Source of the DNA: Streptomyces olindensis
GTDB taxonomy: Bacteria; Actinomycetota; Actinomycetes; Streptomycetales; Streptomycetaceae
DNA length: 64,000 bases
Reading direction: 5' to 3'
NCBI GenBank assembly: GCA_000696115.1
Contig: JJOH01000015.1
Span: 247,740 to 311,739 of the forward strand
Shown here: positions 1 to 7,906 of the stretch, one piece after another
How the letters are laid out: the number at the start of each line of letters is the position of its first letter
Position numbering within the stretch: position 1 is the stretch's first letter
Position numbers and translations under genes: made by a program
Notes under the pieces: model-generated
Seen by the model: only the letters and a program-made list of their open reading frames with translations
What the model was told of the DNA's origin: nothing
Databases searched by the model: none

Positions 1-236
1 CAGGGGGTGCCCTTGGGCTCGCCCGGGGCGTACTCCACCTCGCCCATCTGGTCCATCATGATGAACGGGTCGAGGTGGCGGTAGTTGATCCCCGCGAAGG
101 CCCGGCGCACCGGGAAGCCCTCGCCCTCGAAACCGCTCGGAGCGGTGGTGACGGCCAGCACCGGACGGGCCACGGCATCGGCCGGCGCGGTCACGCGGGG
201 CAGCGCCAACGGGTTCTCGACGGTCACAGCAGGCAT
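1..236 (-). CDS. Pirin family protein, N-terminal part (cut by window edge)
   Basis: Only the first 78 codons are in the window. Reading from ATG at 236, the protein runs into RRAFAGINYRHLDPFIMMDQ followed by MGEVEYAPGEPKGTP, the conserved opening of the pirin cupin barrel. Pirins are small non-haem-iron bicupin proteins; bacterial members act as quercetinase-like enzymes or redox-linked modulators, and which applies here cannot be told. A strong ribosome site (GAGGAGGAA) sits 6 bases before the start. The upstream region holds an imperfect inverted repeat (266-281) that could bind a regulator. Family assignment is secure; function is open. Confidence 0.9.
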   Translation of the reverse strand, partial: MPAVTVENPLALPRVTAPADAVARPVLAVTTAPSGFEGEGFPVRRAFAGINYRHLDPFIMMDQMGEVEYAPGEPKGTP

Positions 237-265
237 GTCGGTTCCTCCTCGTGTACGCCCAGTTT

Positions 266-281
266 AGTTGAGCGTTGAACT
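266..281. promoter_or_regulatory. Possible operator upstream of the pirin gene
   Basis: AGTTGAGCGTTGAACT is an imperfect inverted repeat (AGTTGA / TGAACT, one mismatch, 4-base spacer) lying 30 bases upstream of the pirin start. Its AT-rich arms stand out from the surrounding GC-rich DNA. Size and symmetry suit a MarR- or TetR-type dimer; the regulator is unknown. Confidence 0.35.
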
Positions 282-353
282 TTCTGCCACTCCAAACAGA
301 GAAAACCGGGAGGGCATTCCCAGCGGACGCGGGAGGCAACCCCGGAACAGACC

Positions 354-384
354 GAAGGCCGGCACCCTGAGGGTGCCGGCCTTC
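354..384 (-). terminator. Terminator hairpin after the MFS exporter gene
   Basis: GAAGGCCGGCACCC, a 3-base TGA loop, then the exact reverse complement: a perfect 14-bp stem. It lies 12 bases beyond the stop of the minus-strand exporter and separates it from the pirin promoter. There is no U-tract, as is common in Streptomyces. Confidence 0.75.
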
Positions 385-395
385 GTCCGCCCTGG

Positions 396-1895
396 TCAGG
401 CGACCAGTTCGCGCTCCTCGCGCTCCTCCCCGGCGGGCTCCGCCCTGCGGTCCCGCATCACCAGCGTGGCGACGACGGCCGCGACCAGGACACCGATCGC
501 GCTGATCGTGAAGGTCGTCGACATCGAGGCGGTGAAGGCCTCCCGGGCCGCCCGGACCAGGCCCGAGTCACCGCCCGCGACGGCCAGGGCCCCGCCGATG
601 GACTCCCTGGCCTGCTCGGGGGCGCCGGCCGGCATCTCGTCGGCGTAGCCGCCGGAGAGCAGGGAGCCGAGGATCGCGATGCCGAGGGCGGTGCCGGACT
701 GCTGGATGGTGTCGTTGAGGGCGGAGCCGACGCCCGCCTTCCCCTCCGGGATGGTGCCCATCAGCGCGGCCACCGCGGCCGGCATGGCCAGACCGGCACC
801 GAGGCCCAGGATCCCCAGCGCCACGGCCGGGACGGTGAACCCGCTGTCGGCGGTGAGCGTGGTGAGCAGCCCGAAGGAGACGGCCATCAGCAGCATCCCG
901 CCGAGGATGACGAACCGGTTGCCGACCTTGACGGCGAGCTGCGCCCCGGCCGCGTTGCCGGCCAGCGCGGCCACGGCCAGCGGCAGGAAGGCCAGGCCCG
1001 CCTTGACCGCCGACCAGCCGAGGACGAACTGCAGGTACTGGGTCAGGACCAGCAGCAGGCCGGCGTTGCCGATCTGGACGAGGGCCAGGGAGAGCGAGCC
1101 GCCGCTGAAGTTGCGGTGCCGGAACAGGACCAGCGGGACCATCGGCGCGGAGGTGACGTTCTCCCAGACCACGAAGCCGGCCAGGGCGACCACCGCGACG
1201 GCCAGCACCACCAGGGAGCGGCCCTCGAAGGCGCCGTGCTGCGGGATCTCGATGATCCACCACACCAGGGCCGTCATCCCGACCGCCGACAGCACCGCGC
1301 CCAGCGGGTCGGGCTTCTGCCACGGCGCCTTCGACTCCGGCATCAGCAGCACACCGGCCAGCAGCGCCAGGGCGACGATCGGGACGTTGATCAGGAAGAT
1401 CGCCTGCCAGGCGAAGTGGTCGATGAGCACACCGCCGAGCACCGGGCTGCCGACCAGCCCCAGCATGGACACCGAGCCCCACGCCGCCATGGCCTTGGGC
1501 CGCTCGTCCTCGTCGAAGACGGTGATCAGGATCGACAGCGTCGACGGCATGATCAGCGCCCCGCCGACGCCCATCGCGATCCGCACCGCGATCAGCTCAC
1601 CCGGGCTGGAGCAGAACACCGCCCCCAGCGAGGCGGCCCCGAAGAGCAGGAGGCCGATCAGCATCACCCTCCGGCGCCCGAACCGGTCCCCCAGGCTTCC
1701 CGAGGTCAGCAGCAGCCCGGCGAAGACCAGGGTGTAGGAGTCGAGGATCCACTGCATGTCCTGGCTGCTCGCGCCGATGTCCTCGGTCAGCGCGGGCACG
1801 GCGACCGTCAGCGCCATGTTGTCGACCACCAGCACCAGCGTGCTCAGGCACAGCACGACCAGGATCCACCAGCGGCGTGGATTGCGAGCGTCCAT
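396..1895 (-). CDS. MFS drug exporter, DHA2 / EmrB-QacA type, 14 TM
   Basis: 499 aa, consistent with a 14-helix proton-driven multidrug exporter of the inner membrane. The start is ATG at 1895 (MDARNPRRWWILVVLCL), 7 bases after GGAGGGGAAGAG; longer readings upstream would run into the operator DNA. Motif A of the family is visible (GSLGDRFGRRRVMLIG), with a motif-C-like GGVLIDH region and hydrophobic helices throughout. The C-terminus is charged (RDRRAEPAGEEREERELVA). It is transcribed divergently from a TetR gene across DNA full of inverted TGCGAACA motifs, the usual arrangement of an exporter repressed by its neighbour. Substrate unknown. Confidence 0.9.
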   Translation of the reverse strand: MDARNPRRWWILVVLCLSTLVLVVDNMALTVAVPALTEDIGASSQDMQWILDSYTLVFAGLLLTSGSLGDRFGRRRVMLIGLLLFGAASLGAVFCSSPGELIAVRIAMGVGGALIMPSTLSILITVFDEDERPKAMAAWGSVSMLGLVGSPVLGGVLIDHFAWQAIFLINVPIVALALLAGVLLMPESKAPWQKPDPLGAVLSAVGMTALVWWIIEIPQHGAFEGRSLVVLAVAVVALAGFVVWENVTSAPMVPLVLFRHRNFSGGSLSLALVQIGNAGLLLVLTQYLQFVLGWSAVKAGLAFLPLAVAALAGNAAGAQLAVKVGNRFVILGGMLLMAVSFGLLTTLTADSGFTVPAVALGILGLGAGLAMPAAVAALMGTIPEGKAGVGSALNDTIQQSGTALGIAILGSLLSGGYADEMPAGAPEQARESIGGALAVAGGDSGLVRAAREAFTASMSTTFTISAIGVLVAAVVATLVMRDRRAEPAGEEREERELVA

Positions 1896-1910
1896 GTCCT
1901 CTTCCCCTCC

Positions 1911-2006
1911 TGCGAACACCGTTCCTGTGATGCGAACACTGTACGCAGAGCGGAACAGTGTTCGCAACCCTTGAGTTCTGTACGCTGATTGCGCACGCTG
2001 TTCGCA
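1911..2006. promoter_or_regulatory. Divergent promoter with TGCGAACA-type operators
   Basis: The intergenic DNA between the exporter and its TetR regulator contains a perfect 12-bp inverted repeat, TGCGAACACTGT (1931-1942) and ACAGTGTTCGCA (1955-1966), separated by 12 bases. Further half sites occur at 1911-1916 (TGCGAA) and 2001-2006 (TTCGCA). This is the expected appearance of binding sites for the divergently encoded TetR protein, controlling both genes; binding by that protein is inferred from position. Confidence 0.75.
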
Positions 2007-2033
2007 CCAGAGGGTCATTCAGGAGGAGCGCCC

Positions 2034-2771
2034 ATGAGCAGGAGCAGGACGACGGACAGGAACCCGATCCCGTCCGTCTGGACCCGGGAGCAGCGCCGGA
2101 CCGACCAGCCCGCGCTCAGCCGGGACGCGATCGTCCGCGAGGCGATCGCCATGCTCGACGCGGACGGCATCGAGGCGCTCTCCATGCGCAAGCTCGGCGC
2201 CCGCCTGAACGCCGGCGCGACCTCGCTGTACCGGCACGTGGCCACGAAGGACGAGCTGATGGAGCTGGCGGTGGACGAGGTCGCCGCGGAGATCCACGTC
2301 CCGCCGGCCGACAGCCCGGACTGGCGCGCCGCGGTGACCGAGGCGGCCGGGTCCTTCCGTACGACGGCGCTACGACACCCCTGGCTGACCCTGGTGCTGG
2401 GGCAGGCGGGGCTCGCCTATCTGGGCCCCAACTACATGAGCTTCTCCGAGCGCCTCGCGGCCCTGTTCACCGCCGCCGGATTCCCCGAGCCGAGCCGCGC
2501 GATCGACGCCGTCTTCTCGTACGTCATCGGCATGAGCACGACCGAGGCCGCCTGGCTCACCACCGTGGCGCGCTCCGGTGAGTCGGAGACGGAGTTCGTG
2601 GCCCGCCTGCTGCCCACGGCCCAGCAGGTCTCCGCCGGCTACGACCACCTGGCGGCCGCAGGGCCCGAGACCAGCGCGCAGGCCGCCGACCCCGCGAAGC
2701 TGCGCGACGACAAGTTCGCCTACGGCCTGGAGGTCGTCCTGGACGGCCTGGCGCTGCGCCTGCCGACATAA
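2034..2771 (+). CDS. TetR family transcriptional regulator (TetR_C class)
   Basis: 245 aa. The N-terminal helix-turn-helix is clear: SRDAIVREAIAMLDADGIEA then LSMRKLGARLNAGATSLYRHVATKDELMELAVDEV. The C-terminal ligand domain (about 85-240) is of the TetR_C tetracycline-repressor class. The start at ATG 2034 is set by AGGAGGAG six bases upstream. Its divergent partner is a 14-TM exporter, and the shared intergenic region carries perfect inverted repeats, so it most likely represses the exporter and itself until an exported compound binds. Confidence 0.88.
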   Translation: MSRSRTTDRNPIPSVWTREQRRTDQPALSRDAIVREAIAMLDADGIEALSMRKLGARLNAGATSLYRHVATKDELMELAVDEVAAEIHVPPADSPDWRAAVTEAAGSFRTTALRHPWLTLVLGQAGLAYLGPNYMSFSERLAALFTAAGFPEPSRAIDAVFSYVIGMSTTEAAWLTTVARSGESETEFVARLLPTAQQVSAGYDHLAAAGPETSAQAADPAKLRDDKFAYGLEVVLDGLALRLPT

Positions 2772-2792
2772 CGAGAACGAGGAGGGCCGGGC

Positions 2793-3260
2793 TCAGCCGC
2801 CATACATCCGGCGCATCGCGAACTCGACCATCTGCTCCACGGCCTTCGCGTCGAACACCATCCGGTGCTCGCCCTCCATGTCGAGGACGAAGCCGTAGCC
2901 GGTGGGCAGCAGGTCCAGCACCTCGGCGCCGGTGATCACGAAGTACTTGGACTCCTTGCCCGCGTACCGGCGCAGCTCCTTGAGCGTGGTGAACATCGGG
3001 ATCACCGGCTGCTGGGTGTTGTGCAGGGCGAGGAAGCCGGGGTTGTCGCCGCGCGGGCAGTAGACCTTCGACGTCGCGAAGACCTGCTGGAAGTCCTCGG
3101 CGGCCATCTGCCCGGTCGTGAACGCGCGCACCGCGTCCGCGAGCGAGGGCGGGGACGGCTCGGGGTACAGCGGCGGCTGCTGCCCGTACCCGCCGGACAT
3201 CGGCTGCTGCGGAGGGGCGTACTGCGCTTGCGGGCCCGCTGTCTGGTCGTAGCCGTACAT
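2793..3260 (-). CDS. SseB family protein
   Basis: 155 aa. A Gln/Pro/Tyr-rich N-terminus (about 1-40; YGYDQ, QYAPPQQPMSGGYGQQPP) is followed by an SseB-type domain (LADAVRAFTTGQMAAEDFQQ, TSKVYCPRGDNPG, PMFTTLKELRRYAG, ITGAEVLDLLPTGYGFVLD). SseB-type domains occur in many actinobacterial cytoplasmic proteins without established biochemical role. The start ATG 3260 has only a weak ribosome site, but upstream codons run into low-complexity DNA. It converges with the TetR gene and stands alone. Confidence 0.75.
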   Translation of the reverse strand: MYGYDQTAGPQAQYAPPQQPMSGGYGQQPPLYPEPSPPSLADAVRAFTTGQMAAEDFQQVFATSKVYCPRGDNPGFLALHNTQQPVIPMFTTLKELRRYAGKESKYFVITGAEVLDLLPTGYGFVLDMEGEHRMVFDAKAVEQMVEFAMRRMYGG

Positions 3261-3381
3261 GAGCGCAAGCGTACCGAGAGCGGCCGGGCGGGAGGTGCGG
3301 TACGGCGGTGACGGCGAACCGACAGCGACCTGACAGCCGTGGCTATGGATCGCCACAGCCGCGGCTCATAGCGTCGGAGCC

Positions 3382-4218
3382 ATGACCGAACGCCACGACG
3401 AGGGCCCGCACGAGCACGACAGAGGCCTCTCCTACGACCTTCCCGTCCTCGCCCGCCGCCGGATGATCCGGCTGATGGCCGGAGCGAGCCTGATACCGCT
3501 GGTGGGCTGCACGTCAAAGGAGGAGACCCCGGCGTCCTCCTCGTCCCCGGCGTCCTCCTCGACCTCCTCCTCGTCCTCGTCCGCCGCGTGCGCGGAGATC
3601 CCCGAGGAGACCGCCGGGCCCTTCCCCGGCGACGGCTCCAACGGCGTGAACGTCCTGAAGGAGAGCGGGGTCGTCCGCAGCGACATCACCAAGAGCTTCG
3701 GCGACTCCGCGGGCGGCACCGCCGAGGGCGTCCCCCTGACGATCACCCTGACCGTGGTGGACGCGGCCTCCGGCTGCGGCACCCCCAAGAAGGGCGCCGC
3801 CGTCTACCTCTGGCACTGCGACCGCGAGGGCAACTACTCCCTGTACTCCGAGGGCGTCACCGACGAGAACTACCTGCGGGGCGTCCAGGAGACCGACGAC
3901 CAGGGCCGGGTCACCTTCACGAGCGTCTTCCCGGGCTGCTACGCCGGCCGCTGGCCGCACATCCACTTCGAGGTCTACGGCAGCCTGGCCGACGCCACGG
4001 CGGCCACCTCCATCACGAACACCTCGCAGCTCGCGTTCCCCGAGGACGTCTGCGACACGGTGTACGCCACGGAGGGCTACGACGCGAGCGTGCGGAACCT
4101 GAGCAGCCTCTCCCTGGAGACGGACAACATCTTCAGCGACGGCCACGCCCAGCAGCTGGCGACGATGAAGGGCAGCACCACGGAGGGCTACACGGCGACA
4201 CTGACCGTTCCGGTGTGA
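3382..4218 (+). CDS. Secreted intradiol ring-cleavage dioxygenase-like lipoprotein (Tat)
   Basis: 278 aa. The N-terminus has a twin-arginine type signal (ARRRMIRLMAG, residues 24-34) ending in a lipobox LVGC with Cys43, so the protein is predicted to be exported folded and lipid-anchored. A Ser-rich linker (51-68) leads to an intradiol dioxygenase fold. The four Fe(III) ligands of the protocatechuate/catechol dioxygenase family can be placed: Tyr152 (DREGNYS), Tyr187 (FPGCYAG), His193 and His195 (WPHIHFEVY). Known cytoplasmic relatives open catechol rings in aromatic catabolism; exported actinobacterial relatives have poorly defined substrates. No aromatic pathway genes adjoin it. Confidence 0.85.
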   Translation: MTERHDEGPHEHDRGLSYDLPVLARRRMIRLMAGASLIPLVGCTSKEETPASSSSPASSSTSSSSSSAACAEIPEETAGPFPGDGSNGVNVLKESGVVRSDITKSFGDSAGGTAEGVPLTITLTVVDAASGCGTPKKGAAVYLWHCDREGNYSLYSEGVTDENYLRGVQETDDQGRVTFTSVFPGCYAGRWPHIHFEVYGSLADATAATSITNTSQLAFPEDVCDTVYATEGYDASVRNLSSLSLETDNIFSDGHAQQLATMKGSTTEGYTATLTVPV

Positions 4219-4254
4219 CCTGTCACAGATGACGGGATCGGGGTTGCTTCTTAT

Positions 4255-4266
4255 TACCGGCGGGTA
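4255..4266. promoter_or_regulatory. Palindromic operator upstream of the acyl-CoA dehydrogenase
   Basis: TACC-GGCG-GGTA is a symmetric site set in an AT-rich patch 88 bases before the dehydrogenase start, in the probable promoter (TTATTACCGG, GGTAGCATCAT). TetR-family regulators of fatty-acid breakdown genes often use sites of this kind. The regulator itself is not in the neighbourhood. Confidence 0.4.
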
Positions 4267-4353
4267 GCATCATCGGAGCTACTTGTTGGTACGTGAACTA
4301 GCGCGAGGATCCAGTGCCTCGCCGATCTCTCTACGGAGCCGGGAGCCGTCGCC

Positions 4354-6180
4354 ATGGGGCACTACAAGTCGAATCTCCGCGACATCGAGTTCAACCTCTT
4401 CGAAGTACTCGGGCGCGACAAGGTGTACGGCACCGGCCCGTTCGAGGAGATGGACGCCGAGACCGCGAAGAGCATCCTGGAGGAGCTGACCCGCCTCTCG
4501 GAGAACGAGCTGGCCGAGTCCTTCGCCGACGCCGACCGCAACCCGCCGGTCTTCGACCCGGAGACCAACACCGCGCCGGTCCCGGCCTCCTTCAAGAAGA
4601 GCTACCAGGCCTTCATGGACTCCGAGTACTGGCGCCTCGGCCTGCCCGAGGAGATCGGCGGCACCACCGCGCCGCGCTCCCTGATCTGGGCCTACGCCGA
4701 GCTCATCCTGGGCGCGAACCCGGCCGTGTGGATGTACTCCTCGGGCCCCGCCTTCGCCGGCATCCTCTTCGAGGAGGGCAACGAGGTCCAGAAGCACATA
4801 GCCAAGATCGCCACGGAGAAGCAGTGGGGCTCCACGATGGTCCTCACCGAGCCCGACGCGGGCTCCGACGTGGGCGCCGGCCGCACCAAGGCCGTGCAGC
4901 AGGAGGACGGCTCCTGGCACATCGAGGGCGTGAAGCGCTTCATCACCTCCGGTGAGCACGACATGTCGGAGAACATCCTCCACTACGTGCTGGCCCGCCC
5001 CGAGGGCGCCGGCCCCGGCACCAAGGGTCTGTCCCTCTTCCTCGTCCCGAAGTACCTCTTCGACTTCGAGACCGGCGAGCTGGGCGAGCGCAACGGCGTC
5101 TACGCCACCAACGTCGAGCACAAGATGGGCCTGAAGGCCTCCAACACCTGCGAGATGACCTTCGGCGACCAGCACCCCGCCAAGGGCTGGCTGATCGGCG
5201 ACAAGCACGACGGCATCCGCCAGATGTTCCGCATCATCGAGTTCGCCCGCATGATGGTCGGCACGAAGGCGATCTCCACGCTCTCCACGGGCTACCTCAA
5301 CGCCCTGGAGTACGCCAAGGAGCGCGTCCAGGGCCCCGACCTGGCGAACTTCATGGACAAGACCGCGCCCAAGGTCACCATCACCCACCACCCGGACGTC
5401 CGCCGCTCGCTCATGACGCAGAAGGCGTACGCGGAGGGCATGCGCGCCCTGGTGATGTACACCGCCTCGATCCAGGACGCCATCCAGATCAAGGAGGCCG
5501 CCGGCGAGGACGCCGCCACCGAGCACGCGCTGAACGACCTGCTCCTGCCCATCGTCAAGGGCTACGGCTCCGAGAAGGGCTACGAGCAGCTCGCCCAGTC
5601 CCTGCAGACCTTCGGCGGCTCCGGCTTCCTCCAGGAGTACCCGATCGAGCAGTACATCCGGGACTCCAAGATCGACACCCTCTACGAGGGCACCACGGCC
5701 ATCCAGGGCCAGGACTTCTTCTTCCGGAAGATCGTCCGCAACCAGGGCGCCGCGCTGAACTCCCTCGCCGAGGACATCAAGAAGTTCCTCGCCCTCGGCA
5801 CGGGCGGCGAGGAGCTGGCCGGTGCCCGCGAGCACCTCGCCAAGGCCGCCGTCGAGCTGGAGGCCATCGTCGGCCTGATGCTCACCGACCTCGCCGCCAC
5901 CGAGCAGGACGTCAAGAACATCTACAAGGTGGGCCTGAACACCACCCGCCTGCTGATGGCCTCCGGTGACGTCGTCGTCGGCTACCTGCTGCTCAAGGGC
6001 GCCGCGGTCGCCGCCGAGAAGCTGGAGACCGCCTCCGCCAAGGACAAGGCCTTCTACACCGGCAAGATCGCCGCCGCCAAGTTCTTCGCCGCCAACGTCC
6101 TGCCGGGCGTCACCCTGGCCCGTAAGGTCGCCGAGGGCGTCGAGCTGGACCTGATGGAGCTGGACGAGGCCGCGTTCTGA
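4354..6180 (+). CDS. Acyl-CoA dehydrogenase (long, FadE5-like)
   Basis: 608 aa, clearly longer than the usual 380-400 aa because of extra N- and C-terminal domains. The N-terminal extension (MGHYKSNLRDIEFNLFEVLG) is typical of the actinobacterial long-form family. The FAD-binding middle region shows MVLTEPDAGSDVGAG and RFITSGEHD; the C-terminal half shows QTFGGSGFLQEYPIEQYIRDSKI followed by DTLYEGTTAIQGQDFF. The family catalyses the FAD-dependent first oxidation step of fatty acyl-CoA beta-oxidation; chain-length preference is not predictable here. Single-gene unit with a terminator at 6199-6233. Confidence 0.92.
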   Translation: MGHYKSNLRDIEFNLFEVLGRDKVYGTGPFEEMDAETAKSILEELTRLSENELAESFADADRNPPVFDPETNTAPVPASFKKSYQAFMDSEYWRLGLPEEIGGTTAPRSLIWAYAELILGANPAVWMYSSGPAFAGILFEEGNEVQKHIAKIATEKQWGSTMVLTEPDAGSDVGAGRTKAVQQEDGSWHIEGVKRFITSGEHDMSENILHYVLARPEGAGPGTKGLSLFLVPKYLFDFETGELGERNGVYATNVEHKMGLKASNTCEMTFGDQHPAKGWLIGDKHDGIRQMFRIIEFARMMVGTKAISTLSTGYLNALEYAKERVQGPDLANFMDKTAPKVTITHHPDVRRSLMTQKAYAEGMRALVMYTASIQDAIQIKEAAGEDAATEHALNDLLLPIVKGYGSEKGYEQLAQSLQTFGGSGFLQEYPIEQYIRDSKIDTLYEGTTAIQGQDFFFRKIVRNQGAALNSLAEDIKKFLALGTGGEELAGAREHLAKAAVELEAIVGLMLTDLAATEQDVKNIYKVGLNTTRLLMASGDVVVGYLLLKGAAVAAEKLETASAKDKAFYTGKIAAAKFFAANVLPGVTLARKVAEGVELDLMELDEAAF

Positions 6181-6198
6181 TCCTCACGTCCGTTGTTC

Positions 6199-6233
6199 GA
6201 GGGCCTGTTCCTTACCCAGAGGAACAGGCCCTC
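6199..6233 (+). terminator. Terminator after the acyl-CoA dehydrogenase gene
   Basis: GAGGGCCTGTTCC and its exact complement GGAACAGGCCCTC form a 13-bp stem around a 9-base loop, 19 bases after the stop codon. Confidence 0.85.
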
Positions 6234-6254
6234 GTCCGTCGTTAAGGTGAACCC

Positions 6255-7553
6255 ATGACCGAACGAGCCCGCTTCGACCGCGGCCACACCGACGACCTCA
6301 TGACCTTCCTGGCGGCGAGCCCCTCGCCGTACCACGCCGTGGCGAACGCCGCCGAACGGCTGGAGAAGGCCGGCTTCCGGCAGGTCGCGGAGACGGACGC
6401 CTGGGAGGGGACGAGCGGCGGCAAGTACGTGCTGCGCGGCGGCGCGATCGTCGCCTGGTACGTCCCGGAGGGGGCCGCGCCGCACACGCCGTTCCGGATC
6501 GTCGGCGCCCACACGGACTCCCCCAACCTGCGCGTCAAGCCGCTCCCCGACAGCGGCGCGCACGGCTGGCGCCAGGTGGCCGTGGAGATCTACGGCGGAC
6601 CCCTGCTCAACTCCTGGCTCGACCGCGACCTCGGCATCGCCGGCCGCCTCACCCTGCGCGACGGCTCCACCCGCCTGGTCAACGTCGACCGCCCGCTGCT
6701 GCGCGTGCCGCAGCTCGCCATCCACCTGGACCGCTCGGTGACGTCCGAGGGCCTCAAGCTCGACAAGCAGCGGCACATGCAGCCGGTCTGGGGCCTGGGC
6801 CACGACGTGCGCGACGGCGACCTCATCGCCTTCCTGGAGGAGACCGCCGGCATCCCGGCGGGCGAGGTCACCGGCTGGGACCTGATGACGCACTCCGTGG
6901 AACCGCCCGCCTACCTGGGCCGCGACCGCGAACTGCTGGCCGGCCCGCGCATGGACAACCTGCTGTCGGTGCACGCCGGCACGGCCGCGCTCGCCGCCGT
7001 CGCCTCGGCGTCGTCCAAGCCCGCGTCCATCCCGGTCCTGGCCGCCTTCGACCACGAGGAGAACGGCTCCCAGTCGGACACCGGCGCGGACGGACCGCTC
7101 CTCGGCACCGTGCTGGAACGCTCGGTCTTCGCACGCGGCGGCACCTACGAGGACCGGGCCCGCGCCTTCGCCGGCACCGTCTGCCTGTCCTCCGACACGG
7201 GCCACGCCGTCCACCCCAACTACGCGGAGCGGCACGACCCGACGCACCACCCGCGCGTCAACGGCGGCCCCATCCTCAAGGTCAACGTCAACAACCGCTA
7301 CGCCACGGACGGCTCGGGCCGCGCGGAGTTCGCGGCGGCCTGCGAGAGGGCCGACGTGCCCTTCCAGTCCTTCGTCTCCAACAACTCCATGCCCTGCGGC
7401 ACCACGATCGGCCCGATCACCGCCGCCCGGCACGGCATCAGGACCGTCGACATCGGCGTGGCCATCCTGTCGATGCACAGCGTCCGCGAACTGTGCGGCG
7501 CCGACGACCCGTTCCTGCTCGCCAACGCGCTCACGGCGTTCCTGGAGGGTTAG
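6255..7553 (+). CDS. M18 family aminopeptidase
   Basis: 432 aa, normal for the M18 family (aspartyl aminopeptidase / yeast Lap4 type), a cytoplasmic dinuclear-zinc exopeptidase, probably dodecameric. The metal and catalytic positions are visible: His86 (GAHTDSPNLRVKP), Asp234 (GPRMDNLLS), the Glu pair 268-269 (DHEENGSQS), Asp314 (SSDTGHAVHPNY) and His408 (ILSMHSVREL). It removes N-terminal residues, commonly acidic or neutral ones, from peptides. Start at ATG 6255 follows AAGGTGAACCC. Confidence 0.93.
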   Translation: MTERARFDRGHTDDLMTFLAASPSPYHAVANAAERLEKAGFRQVAETDAWEGTSGGKYVLRGGAIVAWYVPEGAAPHTPFRIVGAHTDSPNLRVKPLPDSGAHGWRQVAVEIYGGPLLNSWLDRDLGIAGRLTLRDGSTRLVNVDRPLLRVPQLAIHLDRSVTSEGLKLDKQRHMQPVWGLGHDVRDGDLIAFLEETAGIPAGEVTGWDLMTHSVEPPAYLGRDRELLAGPRMDNLLSVHAGTAALAAVASASSKPASIPVLAAFDHEENGSQSDTGADGPLLGTVLERSVFARGGTYEDRARAFAGTVCLSSDTGHAVHPNYAERHDPTHHPRVNGGPILKVNVNNRYATDGSGRAEFAAACERADVPFQSFVSNNSMPCGTTIGPITAARHGIRTVDIGVAILSMHSVRELCGADDPFLLANALTAFLEG

Positions 7554-7639
7554 AACAGGCCATCACCGCATGGGTGTTCCCCACGGGGGTACCCGGTGTG
7601 CGGACCGGAACGACCGGACCGTACAGGGAGGCGACACTC

Positions 7640-7894
7640 ATGGGCCTCGGCGGATGCATCATTCTCATCGCCGTGGGAGCCATCCTCACGTTCGCGACCG
7701 ACTGGGACATGCAGGGGGTCAACTTGGACCTCGTCGGCATCATCCTGATGATCGTCGGACTGATCGGCGTCACGACCTTCAGCAGCATCGCCCGGCGCCG
7801 CCGAGTGGTGGTGCCACCGACCACACCGGTGGTCGACGACCCGGCGGTGCACCACCACCGCCGCGACGGCTACAGCGACGGATACGGGGTGTGA
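7640..7894 (+). CDS. Small two-TM membrane protein (DUF6458-like)
   Basis: 84 aa from ATG 7640, with AGGGAGG nine bases upstream. Two hydrophobic segments (about 5-20 IILIAVGAILTFA and 28-47 LVGIILMIVGLIGVTTF) are separated by the polar DWDMQGVNLD, then a basic RRRR stop-transfer and a His/Asp-rich cytoplasmic tail. This matches the short actinobacterial DUF6458 family; no function is known. Confidence 0.75.
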   Translation: MGLGGCIILIAVGAILTFATDWDMQGVNLDLVGIILMIVGLIGVTTFSSIARRRRVVVPPTTPVVDDPAVHHHRRDGYSDGYGV

Positions 7895-7906
7895 CGCCCC
7901 GGACCA

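Noticed and set aside
4279..5835. Very long open frame on the minus strand opposite the acyl-CoA dehydrogenase
   Set aside because: Its Leu/Gly/Val/Arg-rich composition with no family motifs is the normal antisense shadow of high-GC codon use.
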